Shown: positions 53,045 to 60,894, counted from the first letter of the stretch. The stretch: 64,000 nucleotides of DNA from JACVRW01 sp963803245 (GCA_963803245.1 CAWDLI010000004.1:303250-367249); one strand, 5' to 3'. Made by a program: numbers and translations. Notes: generated from the sequence alone by a model not told the origin.

Positions 53045-53440
53045 CTAACGCCTCTTGGCGAAGCGGAGGAGGGTTCCGTCGGTTCCCGGCCGCACGTCCA
53101 CCTCGTCCATCAGCAGTCTCAGGAACTCCAGGCCGCGGCCGCTGTCGGGCAACGGATCGCCGGCCCGGGCCACCCGTGGCCTGAAGCGGCCCGTGTCGAG
53201 CACCTCGAATACGAGCGCGCCACCCTCCTCGGCCACCCAGATGCGGATTTGGTCATCGGGAGACGACGAGCCGTGCTGGATGGCGTTCGTCACGGCCTCG
53301 CTCATCGCGAGCTTCACCTGGTAGCAGGCGCCGTTCTCGAGACCGAAGTCGAGTGCCGCGCGCTCCGCGAACTCGCGTGCCCCCTTCAGGAGCCGTAGAT
53401 CGGCCCGCAGGTTGTGCTCCTGTGGCTGAAAGCTGGACAT
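53045..53440 (-). CDS. RsbW-like anti-sigma/ATP-binding serine kinase (HATPase_c), 131 aa
   Basis: Single-domain GHKL ATPase, as in RsbW and SpoIIAB, which bind sigma factors and phosphorylate anti-anti-sigma proteins. N-box: MSEAVTNAIQHG; G1: FEVLDTGRF; G2: DSGRGLEFLRLL. No TM or sensor domain. ATG 53440 with AAGGG just before it; a GTG a few codons upstream is an alternative. No sigma factor or antagonist gene lies nearby, so its partner must be elsewhere. It is divergent from the DUF4331 gene, 163 bases apart. Confidence 0.88.
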   Translation of the reverse strand: MSSFQPQEHNLRADLRLLKGAREFAERAALDFGLENGACYQVKLAMSEAVTNAIQHGSSSPDDQIRIWVAEEGGALVFEVLDTGRFRPRVARAGDPLPDSGRGLEFLRLLMDEVDVRPGTDGTLLRFAKRR

Positions 53441-53552
53441 CGACCCTTGTTCGTACACCGGCACAGCTTTTGGTTTACCCGGGCCGCGCGGATCCACCCA
53501 GGTGAAGTTTGAATGATCCGGTTTCGGGGGTGCCGCGTTAATTGTGGCCAAG

Positions 53553-53596
53553 CGGAGGATGACCTGGCCGTCTCCTCCGGACTCATCTAAGGAGGA
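53553..53596 (+). promoter_or_regulatory. Possible alternative-pairing leader that can hide the DUF4331 ribosome site
   Basis: CGGAGGA (53553-53559) can pair with TCCTCCG (53573-53579). The same TCCTCC can instead pair with the Shine-Dalgarno GGAGGA at 53591-53596. These two hairpins exclude each other, so one frees and the other hides the ribosome site of the gene starting at 53604. This is a base-pairing observation only. Confidence 0.4.
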
Positions 53597-53603
53597 CTCG
53601 CAC

Positions 53604-55061
53604 ATGCGCAAGATGCTGGTGGCCCCAGCGGCGCTGGCGGCTGTCGCGATCGCGGTGCCGATTGGCATCGGATCGAGCCACCGTGAAGCGCCAGGCATCA
53701 CGCTCGACCCCTCGGCGGACAACACGGACACGTACGCGTGGACCGCGAAGGACGCCCCGGGTGCCCTGACCGTCGCGGCCAACTGGATTCCGGGCGAGGT
53801 GCCCGGATCTGGCCCGAACTTCTTTGGGTTCGATGACCGCGCCAGGTACTACATCCACGTGGACAACACCGGCGACGGGCGTCCCGACGTCAGTTACCGG
53901 TACTCGTTCAAGACGCACATCAGGAACAAGAACTCGTTCCTGTATGCGTTGCCCGGAGCGAATGGCTACGGCGATCCGAAGCTGAACGTGCTCCAGCGGT
54001 ACTCGATCGTTCGAGAGAAGCACCGCTGGAAGAAGGGCAAGGACCACGTGAGCGAGCGCACGATCGCTCGCGGGCTGCCCGTGGCTCCGCCGAACATCGG
54101 CCCGAAGACGTTCCCGAACTACCAGACGTTCGTGGACGGAGCGGTCAGGAAGCTGGGCGACGGCACCAAGGTGTTCGTGGGCCAGCGCGACGATCCGTTC
54201 TTCGTCGACCTGGGCGCGACGTTCGACGGTCTGAACGTCCGCCAGCTCACCGGTAATCAGGGTCAGGGCAAGGACGACCTCAGCGGGATGAACACCCACT
54301 CGGTCGTCATGCAGATCCCTGAGGCGAAGGTGACCAAGAACGGCAAGTCCGTCTCGGCCGCCGGCGCGAGCAACGCGGTAGTGGGCGTGTGGTCCACCAC
54401 CGAGCGCCGCCGCCTCCAGGTGAACGAGCGCTACGCGGGTGCGTCCAAGCGCAAGAAGGGCCGGCGCTCGCAGGCCTCGAACCGCTGGGTGCAGGTCTCG
54501 CGGCTCGGCAACCCGCTGGTGAACGAGGTGGTCATCCCGCTGGGCCAGAAGGACCGGTTCAACAGGACGACCCCCGACCGTGACGCGGCGCTCTACGGCA
54601 AGTACGTCGTGAAGCCCGAGCTCGCGGCGATCCTCAACGCGCTGTTCGACGTGAAGGCCCCGGAGACCGACCGCACGGACATCGTGCAGGCGCTGCTCCA
54701 GGGCATCCCGGACCTGAACGCCCACAAGGGCGTGAAGGGCCCGCCCGCGGTCGACACGATCAAGCTCAACCTCGGCGTTCCGCCCGCGAGCGGCCCCGCC
54801 GACCGGTTCGGCGTGATCGGCGGCGATCTGGCCGGGTTCCCGAACGGCCGGAGGCTCGACGACGACGTGGTCGACATCGAGCTCCAGGTCGTGGCCGGGT
54901 TCCTGAAGGGCAACAAGGTGCCGCTGGGCGACGGCGTGGACAGGAACGACAAGCCGTTCCTGTCCGCGTTCCCGTACCTGGCGGGACCCACGAGCGGTTT
55001 CGACTCGGACCCGTCCAACCGGGTCGAGCCTGGCCATCCGCCGGTGCCTGCCGGCGGCTGA
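53604..55061 (+). CDS. Secreted DUF4331-family protein, 485 aa
   Basis: Exported protein of the DUF4331 family. Signal peptide about residues 1-24; the mature N-terminus carries the family hallmark SSHREAPGITLDPSADNTD, with His and several Asp that could bind metal. Later conserved-looking parts are YYIHVDNTGDGRPDVSYRY, FFVDLGATFDGL, and GGDLAGFPNGRRLDDDVVDI near the C-terminus. Ribosome site AAGGAGGA precedes ATG 53604. It leads a gene set ending in two nickel/cobalt-type permeases and a His-rich protein. A 12-bp hairpin separates it from the TPR gene. Function of the family is not known to me; a metal- or calcium-binding surface role is inference. Confidence 0.88.
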   Translation: MRKMLVAPAALAAVAIAVPIGIGSSHREAPGITLDPSADNTDTYAWTAKDAPGALTVAANWIPGEVPGSGPNFFGFDDRARYYIHVDNTGDGRPDVSYRYSFKTHIRNKNSFLYALPGANGYGDPKLNVLQRYSIVREKHRWKKGKDHVSERTIARGLPVAPPNIGPKTFPNYQTFVDGAVRKLGDGTKVFVGQRDDPFFVDLGATFDGLNVRQLTGNQGQGKDDLSGMNTHSVVMQIPEAKVTKNGKSVSAAGASNAVVGVWSTTERRRLQVNERYAGASKRKKGRRSQASNRWVQVSRLGNPLVNEVVIPLGQKDRFNRTTPDRDAALYGKYVVKPELAAILNALFDVKAPETDRTDIVQALLQGIPDLNAHKGVKGPPAVDTIKLNLGVPPASGPADRFGVIGGDLAGFPNGRRLDDDVVDIELQVVAGFLKGNKVPLGDGVDRNDKPFLSAFPYLAGPTSGFDSDPSNRVEPGHPPVPAGG

Positions 55062-55077
55062 TTCCGACTCTCGGCAA

Positions 55078-55105
55078 GGAGGGGGTGCCCTCGGGCGCCC
55101 CCTCC
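55078..55105 (+). terminator. GC-rich hairpin between the DUF4331 and TPR genes
   Basis: GGAGGGGGTGCC (55078-55089), loop CTCG, GGCGCCCCCTCC (55094-55105): a 12-bp stem with one G-T pair. No T tract follows and the next gene starts 20 bases later with its own GAGGAGG, so it may be a partial terminator or mRNA-stabilising end that lets the first gene be made in excess. Confidence 0.55.
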
Positions 55106-55125
55106 ACCCGAGGAGGTCTTCGGAC

Positions 55126-56417
55126 ATGACTCTCACCCGACTCAACCTGCTCAAGCTGCTCCTCCCGCTCGCGGTCTTCTGCGCCCTGCTGGCGGCGCTC
55201 ACCGCGGTCAACGGCTCCGACGTCCCGGAGCTCGGCGCGCCCGGCGTGGACCTGGCGGCGCCGAGCGGCGACGCCGTCGTGGACTTCCAGCGCGCCGTGC
55301 GGGCGGACCCCGACAGCGCCGCCGCCTACGCCGGGCTCGGCGAGGCGTACCTTCAGCGCGCTCGCGAGACGGGCGATCCGTCGTTCTACTCGCGCGCCGG
55401 CCGCTCGTTCAGCGCGGCGCTCCGCCGCGACCCGCGCGAGCTCGGCGCCCTCATCGGCGCCGGCGCGCTCGCAGGCCTCCGCCACGACTTCCACGAGCAA
55501 CTGCGCCTGGGCATCGAGGCGCGCCGGGTGGCCCCCGACCTGGCGCGGCCCCTGACCGTGGTGGCCGACGCTCAGATCGAGCTGGGCCGGTACGGCGACG
55601 CCGGGCGGTCGATCCAGCGCCTCCTCGACACGAAGCCAGGCCTCGCCTCGTACTCGCGCGCCTCGTACCTGCGCGAGCTGAGCGGCGATCAGGCCGGCGC
55701 CGTCGAGGCGATGCGGCTGGCGGTGGCGGCCGGCGGCGGCGCGCCCGAGAACCGCGCGTACGTCCAGGCTCTCCTGGGCGACCTCGAGCTTCAGCGCGGA
55801 CGGCCGGCCGCGGCGGGCGACGCCTACCTGGCCGCGCTCCGCTCGGTGCGAGAGCATCCCCCGGCGCTGGTGGGACTCGCGCGCGTGGATGCCCTGCGCG
55901 GCCGCCTGGGCCCGGCGATCGCTCGCCTGCGGCGCGCCACGCAGCTGCTTCCGCTCACGACCAGCCTCACGCTGCTGGCCGACCTCGAGCTGGCCGCCGG
56001 ACGCGACCGGCAGGCCGCCGCGGATCTCGCCGCTGCGCAGGCCGAGCGCGCAGCTCTACCTGCTCGGCGGGCACCGCGCCGGACGCCGAGGCCGTGCTGT
56101 TCGAGGCGCAGCACGGCGACCCGCGCGTGGCGGTCCGGATGGGGCGCCGCGTGTGGGCAGCGGCCCCGAGCGTGCGCTCGGCCGACGCGCTCGGCTGGGC
56201 GCTCACCAGGGCTGGCCGGCCGGCCGCCGGGGTGCATTGGGCGCACAGGGCTTTGAAGCTGGGCTCGCACGATCCGCTGTTCCGCTTCCACGCCGGTATC
56301 GCCGCCTCGGCGGCGGGCCGGCGGGAAGCGGCCGGCGGTGACCTGCGAATCGCGCTGAGCGGGGCCGGCATGCTCTCGCCGCTCCAGGTGCGCCAGGCGC
56401 GGGAGGCGCTGCGATGA
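55126..56417 (+). CDS. Membrane-anchored TPR protein, two frameshifts, ~429 aa
   Basis: N-terminal TM/signal anchor (LLKLLLPLAVFCALLAAL) followed by tetratricopeptide-like repeats such as AAYAGLGEAYLQRARETGD and FYSRAGRSFSAALRRDP. The frame breaks twice, at about 56044-56051 and 56066-56073; dropping one base at each gives ...AQLYLLGG then TAPDAEAVLFEAQHGDP and further repeats to EALR. Length 1292 bases is 430 codons plus two. Its stop overlaps the permease ATG (ATGA). In this family context it could be the scaffold that links the DUF4331 protein to the metal permease. Breaks are probably base-call errors. Confidence 0.78.
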
Positions 56418-57769
56418 GGCGCGCCCTGATCCTGCTCGGACTCGTGCTCGGCCTGGTGGCCGCGGCGCCCGCGTCCGCCCACCCGCTCGGGAACTTCTCC
56501 GTCAACCACCTGAGCGTCGTGAGCGTCTCCGCCGACCGCGTGGACGTGCGCTACGTGCTGGACCAGGCGGAGATACCCACGGCTCGCGAGCAGGGCATGG
56601 CACGCGGCGACGTCCTGCGCGGCAAGCTCGACGAGGTCGGCCGGGGTCTGGTCCTCACGGCCGACGGCCGCCGGGTGGCGCTCGAGCCGCGCGGCACGCC
56701 GCGCCTGTCGTTCCCCGCGGGCGCGGGCGGGCTGAGCACCACGCGGCTCGAGCTGTCGCTCCGTGCTCGCGTGTCCGCCCCCCGGCGGGTGGTGCTCCGG
56801 GACGACACCTTCAGCGATCGCGTCGGCTGGAAAGCCGTGGTGGCCGCGCCCGGCGAGGGCACGGCCGTGCGCAGCTCTGCGCCGAGCGGCGATCCGACCG
56901 GCGGCCTGCGCCGCTATCCGGAGGACCTGCTGGACAGCCCGGCCGACCGCCGCGAGGCCCGCCTCGGCGTGCGGCCCGGAGAGGGCACGCTCGTGGCCCC
57001 GAAGGCCGAGGGCGGCCAGTCCTTCGAGAGCCGCGCCGAGGGCAGCGAGGGCTTCGTGCGGCTGTTCGAGGACGCTGCCTCCGGCGAGGGCGTGCTCCTG
57101 CTGCTGCTCCTCGCCGCGTTCGGCTGGGGCGCGCTCCACGCGCTCTCCCCGGGTCACGGCAAGGCGATGGTGGCCGCGTACCTCGTGGGCACACGCGGTC
57201 GCCCGCGGCATGCGGTGGCGCTCGGCGCCACGGTCACGGTCACGCACACGATCGGAGTGTTCGCGCTCGGCGTGGTCACGCTGGCGCTGTCCCAGTTCGT
57301 GCTGGCCGAGGACCTCTACCCCTGGCTCACCCTCGTCTCCGGCCTGATGGTCCTGACCGTCGGCGGAGCGGTGCTGCGCACCCGTTTTCGTCACGCGCGC
57401 GCGCACGCGACGGACGCCCATCATCACCACGACCACCACCATCATCACCACCACGATCTGAGCTGGAAGGGACTGCTCGGGATGGGCACCGCCGCCGGCC
57501 TGATCCCCTGCCCCTCCGCCCTCGTGGTGCTGCTGGCCGCGATCTCCCAGCACGAGATCGGCCTGGGGCTGCTGCTGATCGTCGCCTTCAGCCTGGGGCT
57601 CGCCGGGACGCTCACCGGCCTCGGCCTCGCGGTCGTCTACGCGCGCCAGGTGATCCCCCAGCGGCTGGCCGCCGGACGGGTGGCCGCGCTGCTTCCCGCG
57701 GTCTCCGCGGGCCTGATCGTCGCCGTCGGAACCGTGCTCACGCTGCGCGCGGTGCCGGGAGTGGTGTAA
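56414..57769 (+). CDS. NicO/RcnA-type metal permease with large N-terminal extracytoplasmic domain, 451 aa
   Basis: Nickel/cobalt-type transporter. A signal peptide (ends ASAHP) starts a ~200-residue extracytoplasmic, beta-rich domain. The membrane part from about 228 has six or so TM helices with the NicO/RcnA motif LHALSPGHGKAM. A cytoplasmic loop at about 330-348 is a His run (DAHHHHDHHHHHHHD, bases 57415-57460), a likely metal buffer, as in RcnA-like exporters. LIPCPSALVVLL is also typical. Import versus export is not decided by sequence. ATG 56414 overlaps the TPR stop. The fused N-terminal domain is unusual for RcnA and closer to HupE/UreJ-like or NicO-fusion proteins. Confidence 0.85.
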   Translation: MRRALILLGLVLGLVAAAPASAHPLGNFSVNHLSVVSVSADRVDVRYVLDQAEIPTAREQGMARGDVLRGKLDEVGRGLVLTADGRRVALEPRGTPRLSFPAGAGGLSTTRLELSLRARVSAPRRVVLRDDTFSDRVGWKAVVAAPGEGTAVRSSAPSGDPTGGLRRYPEDLLDSPADRREARLGVRPGEGTLVAPKAEGGQSFESRAEGSEGFVRLFEDAASGEGVLLLLLLAAFGWGALHALSPGHGKAMVAAYLVGTRGRPRHAVALGATVTVTHTIGVFALGVVTLALSQFVLAEDLYPWLTLVSGLMVLTVGGAVLRTRFRHARAHATDAHHHHDHHHHHHHDLSWKGLLGMGTAAGLIPCPSALVVLLAAISQHEIGLGLLLIVAFSLGLAGTLTGLGLAVVYARQVIPQRLAAGRVAALLPAVSAGLIVAVGTVLTLRAVPGVV

Positions 57770-57795
57770 GTAATGCAATCCGGAGAGGAGAACCC

Positions 57796-58536
57796 ATGAG
57801 TTTCGAGTTTCTGTTCAAGCCGGTGGAGGAGTTGGATGCGTGGCTCACCGGACTCCTCGACGGCGCTCCGCTGCTCGTCGCGCTCGCCATCGCGTTCGGG
57901 CTCGGGCTCCGGCACGCGTCCGATCCGGACCACCTCGTGGCCGTGACCTCCCTCGTGGCAGCCGAGGACGGCGACACGCGCAAGGCGGCGCGCCTGGGCG
58001 CGTGGTGGGGACTCGGTCACGCGAGCGTGCTCGTCGTGATCGGGATGCCACTGATCTTCCTCAAGTCCGAGCTGCCGGCCTGGCTCGAGACAGGGGCTGA
58101 GAAGGCGGTGGGAATCGTGATCCTCGTGCTCGCCGCGCGCGTGATCCTCAAGTGGGTCAGAGGCGACTACCGGGCCACCGCGCATGCGCACGACGACTCG
58201 CACGGGATGCGCCGCCATCTGCGTCGCGGCGGCCACCACCGCCACGTGACGGTGCGCAGCCCGGCTCAAGCGCTGTCGATCGGCATGCTCCATGGGCTGG
58301 CCGGCACCGGAGCCGTGGTGCTGCTGCTGATCGCCGCGCTGCCCACGAAGGTGGAGGCGGCCCTCGCGCTCGGCGTCTTCGCTCCCATGTCGATCGCGTC
58401 GATGGCGGCCTGCACCGCGGCGTTCGCCTGGATCCTCACCCGGCCGATCATCGAGCCGGTGTACCGCTCGGTCCTGATCCCCGGCCTGGGGGCGTTCGGC
58501 CTGATGTTCGGCCTCTGGTACTCCGGGATCGCGTAG
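57796..58536 (+). CDS. NiCoT-like nickel/cobalt permease, 246 aa
   Basis: Second metal permease. The hallmark HX4DH motif of nickel/cobalt permeases is in TM1: LRHASDPDHLVAV (His40, Asp45, His46). About six TM helices; a His-rich cytoplasmic loop (TAHAHDDSHGMRRHLRRGGHH, about 127-150) lies in the middle. A conserved GMLHGLAGTGAVVLL follows. Shorter than typical NixA/HoxN (about 330 aa). ATG 57796 with GGAGAGGAG just upstream; 26 bases after the NicO-type permease gene. Together with that gene and the His-rich protein it suggests handling of Ni or Co, yet no Ni-enzyme gene is in the window. Confidence 0.85.
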   Translation: MSFEFLFKPVEELDAWLTGLLDGAPLLVALAIAFGLGLRHASDPDHLVAVTSLVAAEDGDTRKAARLGAWWGLGHASVLVVIGMPLIFLKSELPAWLETGAEKAVGIVILVLAARVILKWVRGDYRATAHAHDDSHGMRRHLRRGGHHRHVTVRSPAQALSIGMLHGLAGTGAVVLLLIAALPTKVEAALALGVFAPMSIASMAACTAAFAWILTRPIIEPVYRSVLIPGLGAFGLMFGLWYSGIA

Positions 58537-58556
58537 TCCCGGCTACCCTGCCGGAC

Positions 58557-58751
58557 ATGGAAGAGCACGAGCACGACCAGTCCCACACCCACGAGCACAG
58601 CCATGGCGGCGAGTCCCACTCGCACCCGCACACCAGTCACGACCACGATCACACCGAGCACGAGCACGAGCACAGCCACGGCGATGTGACGCACTCGCAC
58701 CCGCACGTACACGAGGCGGGCGGCGAGCGGGACCACTCGCACGACCACTAG
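58557..58751 (+). CDS. Histidine-rich small protein, 64 aa (metal-binding candidate)
   Basis: Of 64 residues 23 are His, mostly as H-x-H with Asp, Glu, Ser or Thr between (for example HTSHDHDHTEHEHEHSHGD). No TM, no Cys, no signal peptide, so cytoplasmic. Composition recalls Hpn-like nickel-storage proteins and the His-rich tails of metallochaperones. ATG 58557 begins 20 bases after the NiCoT-like permease stop and in the same direction; it is the last gene before a strong hairpin (58792-58844). Binding of Ni, Co or Zn is expected from composition; storage or delivery role is inference. Confidence 0.8.
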   Translation: MEEHEHDQSHTHEHSHGGESHSHPHTSHDHDHTEHEHEHSHGDVTHSHPHVHEAGGERDHSHDH

Positions 58752-58791
58752 GGCGCTTGGGGGGCGGTGCTTTGTAACGCGGCCTCTACAC

Positions 58792-58844
58792 GGGGGGCTT
58801 GGGGACTTTTCGATGTATGCCAACGGAAAGTCCCCACACCCCCC
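58792..58844. terminator. Long hairpin terminator between convergent units
   Basis: Outer stem GGGGGG (58792-58797) with CCCCCC (58839-58844), a small internal loop (CTT/ACA), then inner stem GGGGACTTTTC (58801-58811) with GGAAAGTCCCC (58825-58835) and a 13-base loop. It lies between the metal locus and the convergent membrane-protein gene. Nothing else is recognised in 58752-58904. Confidence 0.75.
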
Positions 58845-58904
58845 TGTCAACGAACCCCTTGCCTTACCAGCCGCTGTAGGCGCTCGATGCACCGAGCGCC
58901 TGGC

Positions 58905-59327
58905 TCAGCCTCCCGTCTGGTAGGCCCGCAGCGCCAGCGTGAGGATCAGCAGCGCGCCGACGGTCATCACGCCCATCTCGCCGAGCGCCACGCGGCGCGC
59001 AAGCGCCACCTGCTCCGGACGCTCGAGCGCGTCCACGTCCTCCACGCCCTCCAGCTCGCGCTGGGCGATGCCGGCGCGCATGGCCTCGCTCACCAGCGTG
59101 ACCAGGAGCGGGGCCACCCCGTAGGCCACGTGCAATCCGTCGGGCGCCGAGGCGCCGCGGGCGAGCAGCAGGAGGCCCACGAGCACCTGCACCACCACCA
59201 GCGCCTGCGCCACTCGGAGCAGCGGCCAGAAGACGATCGAGGCGGCCGCGTTCTTGCGCAGCCAGCCGACGACCCCCCACCCCGCGGCGATGGCGTTGGA
59301 CGCCAGCACGCCGATCCCGAGAGCCAT
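58905..59327 (-). CDS. Small membrane protein, 140 aa, unknown
   Basis: Four hydrophobic segments (about residues 1-22, 32-56, 68-84 and 116-135) with a soluble acidic loop of about 30 residues between the third and fourth (AQRELEGVEDVDALERPEQV). No family recognised. Start ATG 59327. It is divergent from nuoA by 100 bases and may be expressed from the same region, but there is no evidence of a role in complex I. Confidence 0.65.
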   Translation of the reverse strand: MALGIGVLASNAIAAGWGVVGWLRKNAAASIVFWPLLRVAQALVVVQVLVGLLLLARGASAPDGLHVAYGVAPLLVTLVSEAMRAGIAQRELEGVEDVDALERPEQVALARRVALGEMGVMTVGALLILTLALRAYQTGG

Positions 59328-59386
59328 GTGGAAGCCGGTCAGCGGGCGCCCTCTCGCTGACCCATCTGGGTGCCCTTACGCACTAT

Positions 59387-59428
59387 GTGGCATCTCCGCA
59401 CAAGGCTGCGTTATACATCCGCGTGACG
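59387..59428 (+). promoter_or_regulatory. Candidate nuo promoter with leaderless start
   Basis: TATACA at 59412-59417 is a good -10 and ends 10 bases before GTG 59428, so the transcript would begin at or near the start codon. GTGGCA at 59387-59392 is a possible -35 (4 of 6) with a long 19-base spacer. No Shine-Dalgarno precedes the GTG. Confidence 0.45.
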
Positions 59429-59784
59429 TGCTCAAGAGTTACCTGCCAGCGCTGGTGTTTTTGCTCTTGGGAATCGGCATCGGCACGGCCTTCACGTTCG
59501 CCAACGACCTGCTCGGGCCGAAGCGCACCCGGTCGGTCAAGACCGAGCCCTACGAGAGCGGGCTGCCCTCCGAGGTCAAGAAGAGCTTCCGCTTCGGGAT
59601 CAGCTTCTACCTGATCGCGATGCTCTTCATCCTGTTCGACATCGAGGTCGTGTTCCTCTACCCGGTCGCGCTCCAGCTGGAGGCGTTCGGCTGGTTCGCG
59701 CTCGGGGAGACGGTCGTGTTCGTGGCGCTCCTGCTGGTTGCCTTCGTCTTCGTCTGGAGAAGAGGGGCCCTGGAATGGAAGTGA
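59428..59784 (+). CDS. nuoA: NADH-quinone oxidoreductase subunit A
   Basis: Membrane-arm subunit of respiratory complex I. Three TM helices. Family hallmarks: KTEPYESGLPSEVKKSFRFGISFYL in part, with the conserved YESG and the FLIFDIEVVFLYP-like stretch MLFILFDIEVVFLYP. 118 aa, normal length. The GTG at 59428 seems to be a leaderless start. It overlaps nuoB by 10 bases and opens the nuo cluster, which runs past the window edge. Confidence 0.95.
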   Translation: MLKSYLPALVFLLLGIGIGTAFTFANDLLGPKRTRSVKTEPYESGLPSEVKKSFRFGISFYLIAMLFILFDIEVVFLYPVALQLEAFGWFALGETVVFVALLLVAFVFVWRRGALEWK

Positions 59785-60380
59785 TCCGCTCGAAGCCGTC
59801 CGAGGACATGCGCGTGCGCGGGCTGCGCGCGCGCCAGATGCTGCGCGGCGACATCGAGGGCGACGACCTGGAGAAGTACGTGGAGGAGCGCGTGCTCCTC
59901 ACCCGCCTCGAGGACGCGCAGAACTGGGCCCGCAAGAACGCGCTCTTCCCGCTGGGCTTCGGCCTCGCGTGCTGCGCGATCGAGATGATCACCACGATCG
60001 GCTCCCCGCGCAACGACCTCTCGCGCTTCGGCGCCGAGGTGATCCGGTTCACGCCGCGCCAGGCCGACCTCCTGATCATCTCCGGCCGCGTGTCGATCAA
60101 GATGGCTCCGGTCATCCGCCGGCTGTTCGACCAGATGCTCGAGCCCAAGTGGGTGATCTCGATGGGCGCGTGCGCCTCCAGCGCGGGGATGTTCAACAAC
60201 TACGCGCTCGTGGCCGGCGTGGACAAGTTCCTGCCCGTGGACGTGTACGTGCCCGGCTGCCCGCCGCGTCCGGAGGCCCTGATCTACGGGATCATGAAGC
60301 TCCAGGACAAGATCAGCGGCGACCCGGGCCTCGGGTGGCGCGCCCGCTACAACGCGGAGGGGACCGGGGAAGTTGCCTGA
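59775..60380 (+). CDS. nuoB: NADH-quinone oxidoreductase subunit B
   Basis: Carries the terminal [4Fe-4S] cluster N2 that passes electrons to quinone. Ligands: Cys66 and Cys67 (GLACCAIEM), Cys133 (SMGACASSAG) and Cys162 (VPGCPPRPEAL). 201 aa. The first 45 residues are charged and longer than in E. coli. Overlaps nuoA at its start and nuoC by 8 bases at its end, so expression is coupled. Confidence 0.96.
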   Translation: MEVIRSKPSEDMRVRGLRARQMLRGDIEGDDLEKYVEERVLLTRLEDAQNWARKNALFPLGFGLACCAIEMITTIGSPRNDLSRFGAEVIRFTPRQADLLIISGRVSIKMAPVIRRLFDQMLEPKWVISMGACASSAGMFNNYALVAGVDKFLPVDVYVPGCPPRPEALIYGIMKLQDKISGDPGLGWRARYNAEGTGEVA

Positions 60381-60894
60381 CGCCACCGGCCTCGAGCTGA
60401 TCGCCCAGCGGGTGCGGGACGCGGTGGCGGACGACGCGGTCACGGGCACCCTGTTCCAGCGCGAGCAGGCGACCCTCGAGGTCGCCCCCGCGCGCGTGCA
60501 CGACGTGCTCGCCTACCTCCGTGACGGCGACCACGAGCCGTGGACGCGCCTGATGAGCCTCCACGGGTGCGACTACCTGCCCGAGGAGCCTCGCCTGGGC
60601 GTTCACTACCAGCTGCTATCGATGGAGCGCGCGGAGCGGCTGAACGTGCGCACGCGGGTCGGCGTGGAGGACCCGAGGCTGCCGACCGTGGTGGACCTGT
60701 TCCCCACCGCCGACTTCCAGGAGCGCGAGGTGTACGACATGTTCGGCGTCAACTTCGACGGCCACCCCGACATGCGCCGCATCCTGATGCCCGAGGACTA
60801 CGAGGGTCATCCCCAGCGCCGCGACTTCCCGATGGGCGGCGAGCCCGTGATCTTCACCTTCAACGAGGACCAGTTCCCCCGCTGGTATGACTGA
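60373..60894 (+). CDS. nuoC: NADH-quinone oxidoreductase subunit C
   Basis: Peripheral-arm 30-kDa-type subunit. Signatures: VVDLFPTADFQEREVYDMFGVNF (shown in part) with the family EREVYDMFG, then GHPDMRRILMPEDYEGHPQRRDFP, again read as short pieces RRILMPEDYEGHP and RRDFP. It is a separate gene, not fused to nuoD as in E. coli. TTG 60373 is the likely start, with GGGGAAG directly upstream. 173 aa. Overlaps nuoD by 8 bases. Confidence 0.95.
   Translation: MPDATGLELIAQRVRDAVADDAVTGTLFQREQATLEVAPARVHDVLAYLRDGDHEPWTRLMSLHGCDYLPEEPRLGVHYQLLSMERAERLNVRTRVGVEDPRLPTVVDLFPTADFQEREVYDMFGVNFDGHPDMRRILMPEDYEGHPQRRDFPMGGEPVIFTFNEDQFPRWYD

Noticed and set aside
53441..53603. Cobalamin or NiCo riboswitch before the DUF4331 gene
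   Set aside because: No B12-box-like sequence and no four-helix NiCo layout; only a simple alternative hairpin was found.
57415..57460. His run in the NicO-type permease as sequencing artefact
   Set aside because: The frame continues with canonical TM motifs after it, and His-rich loops are normal in such transporters.
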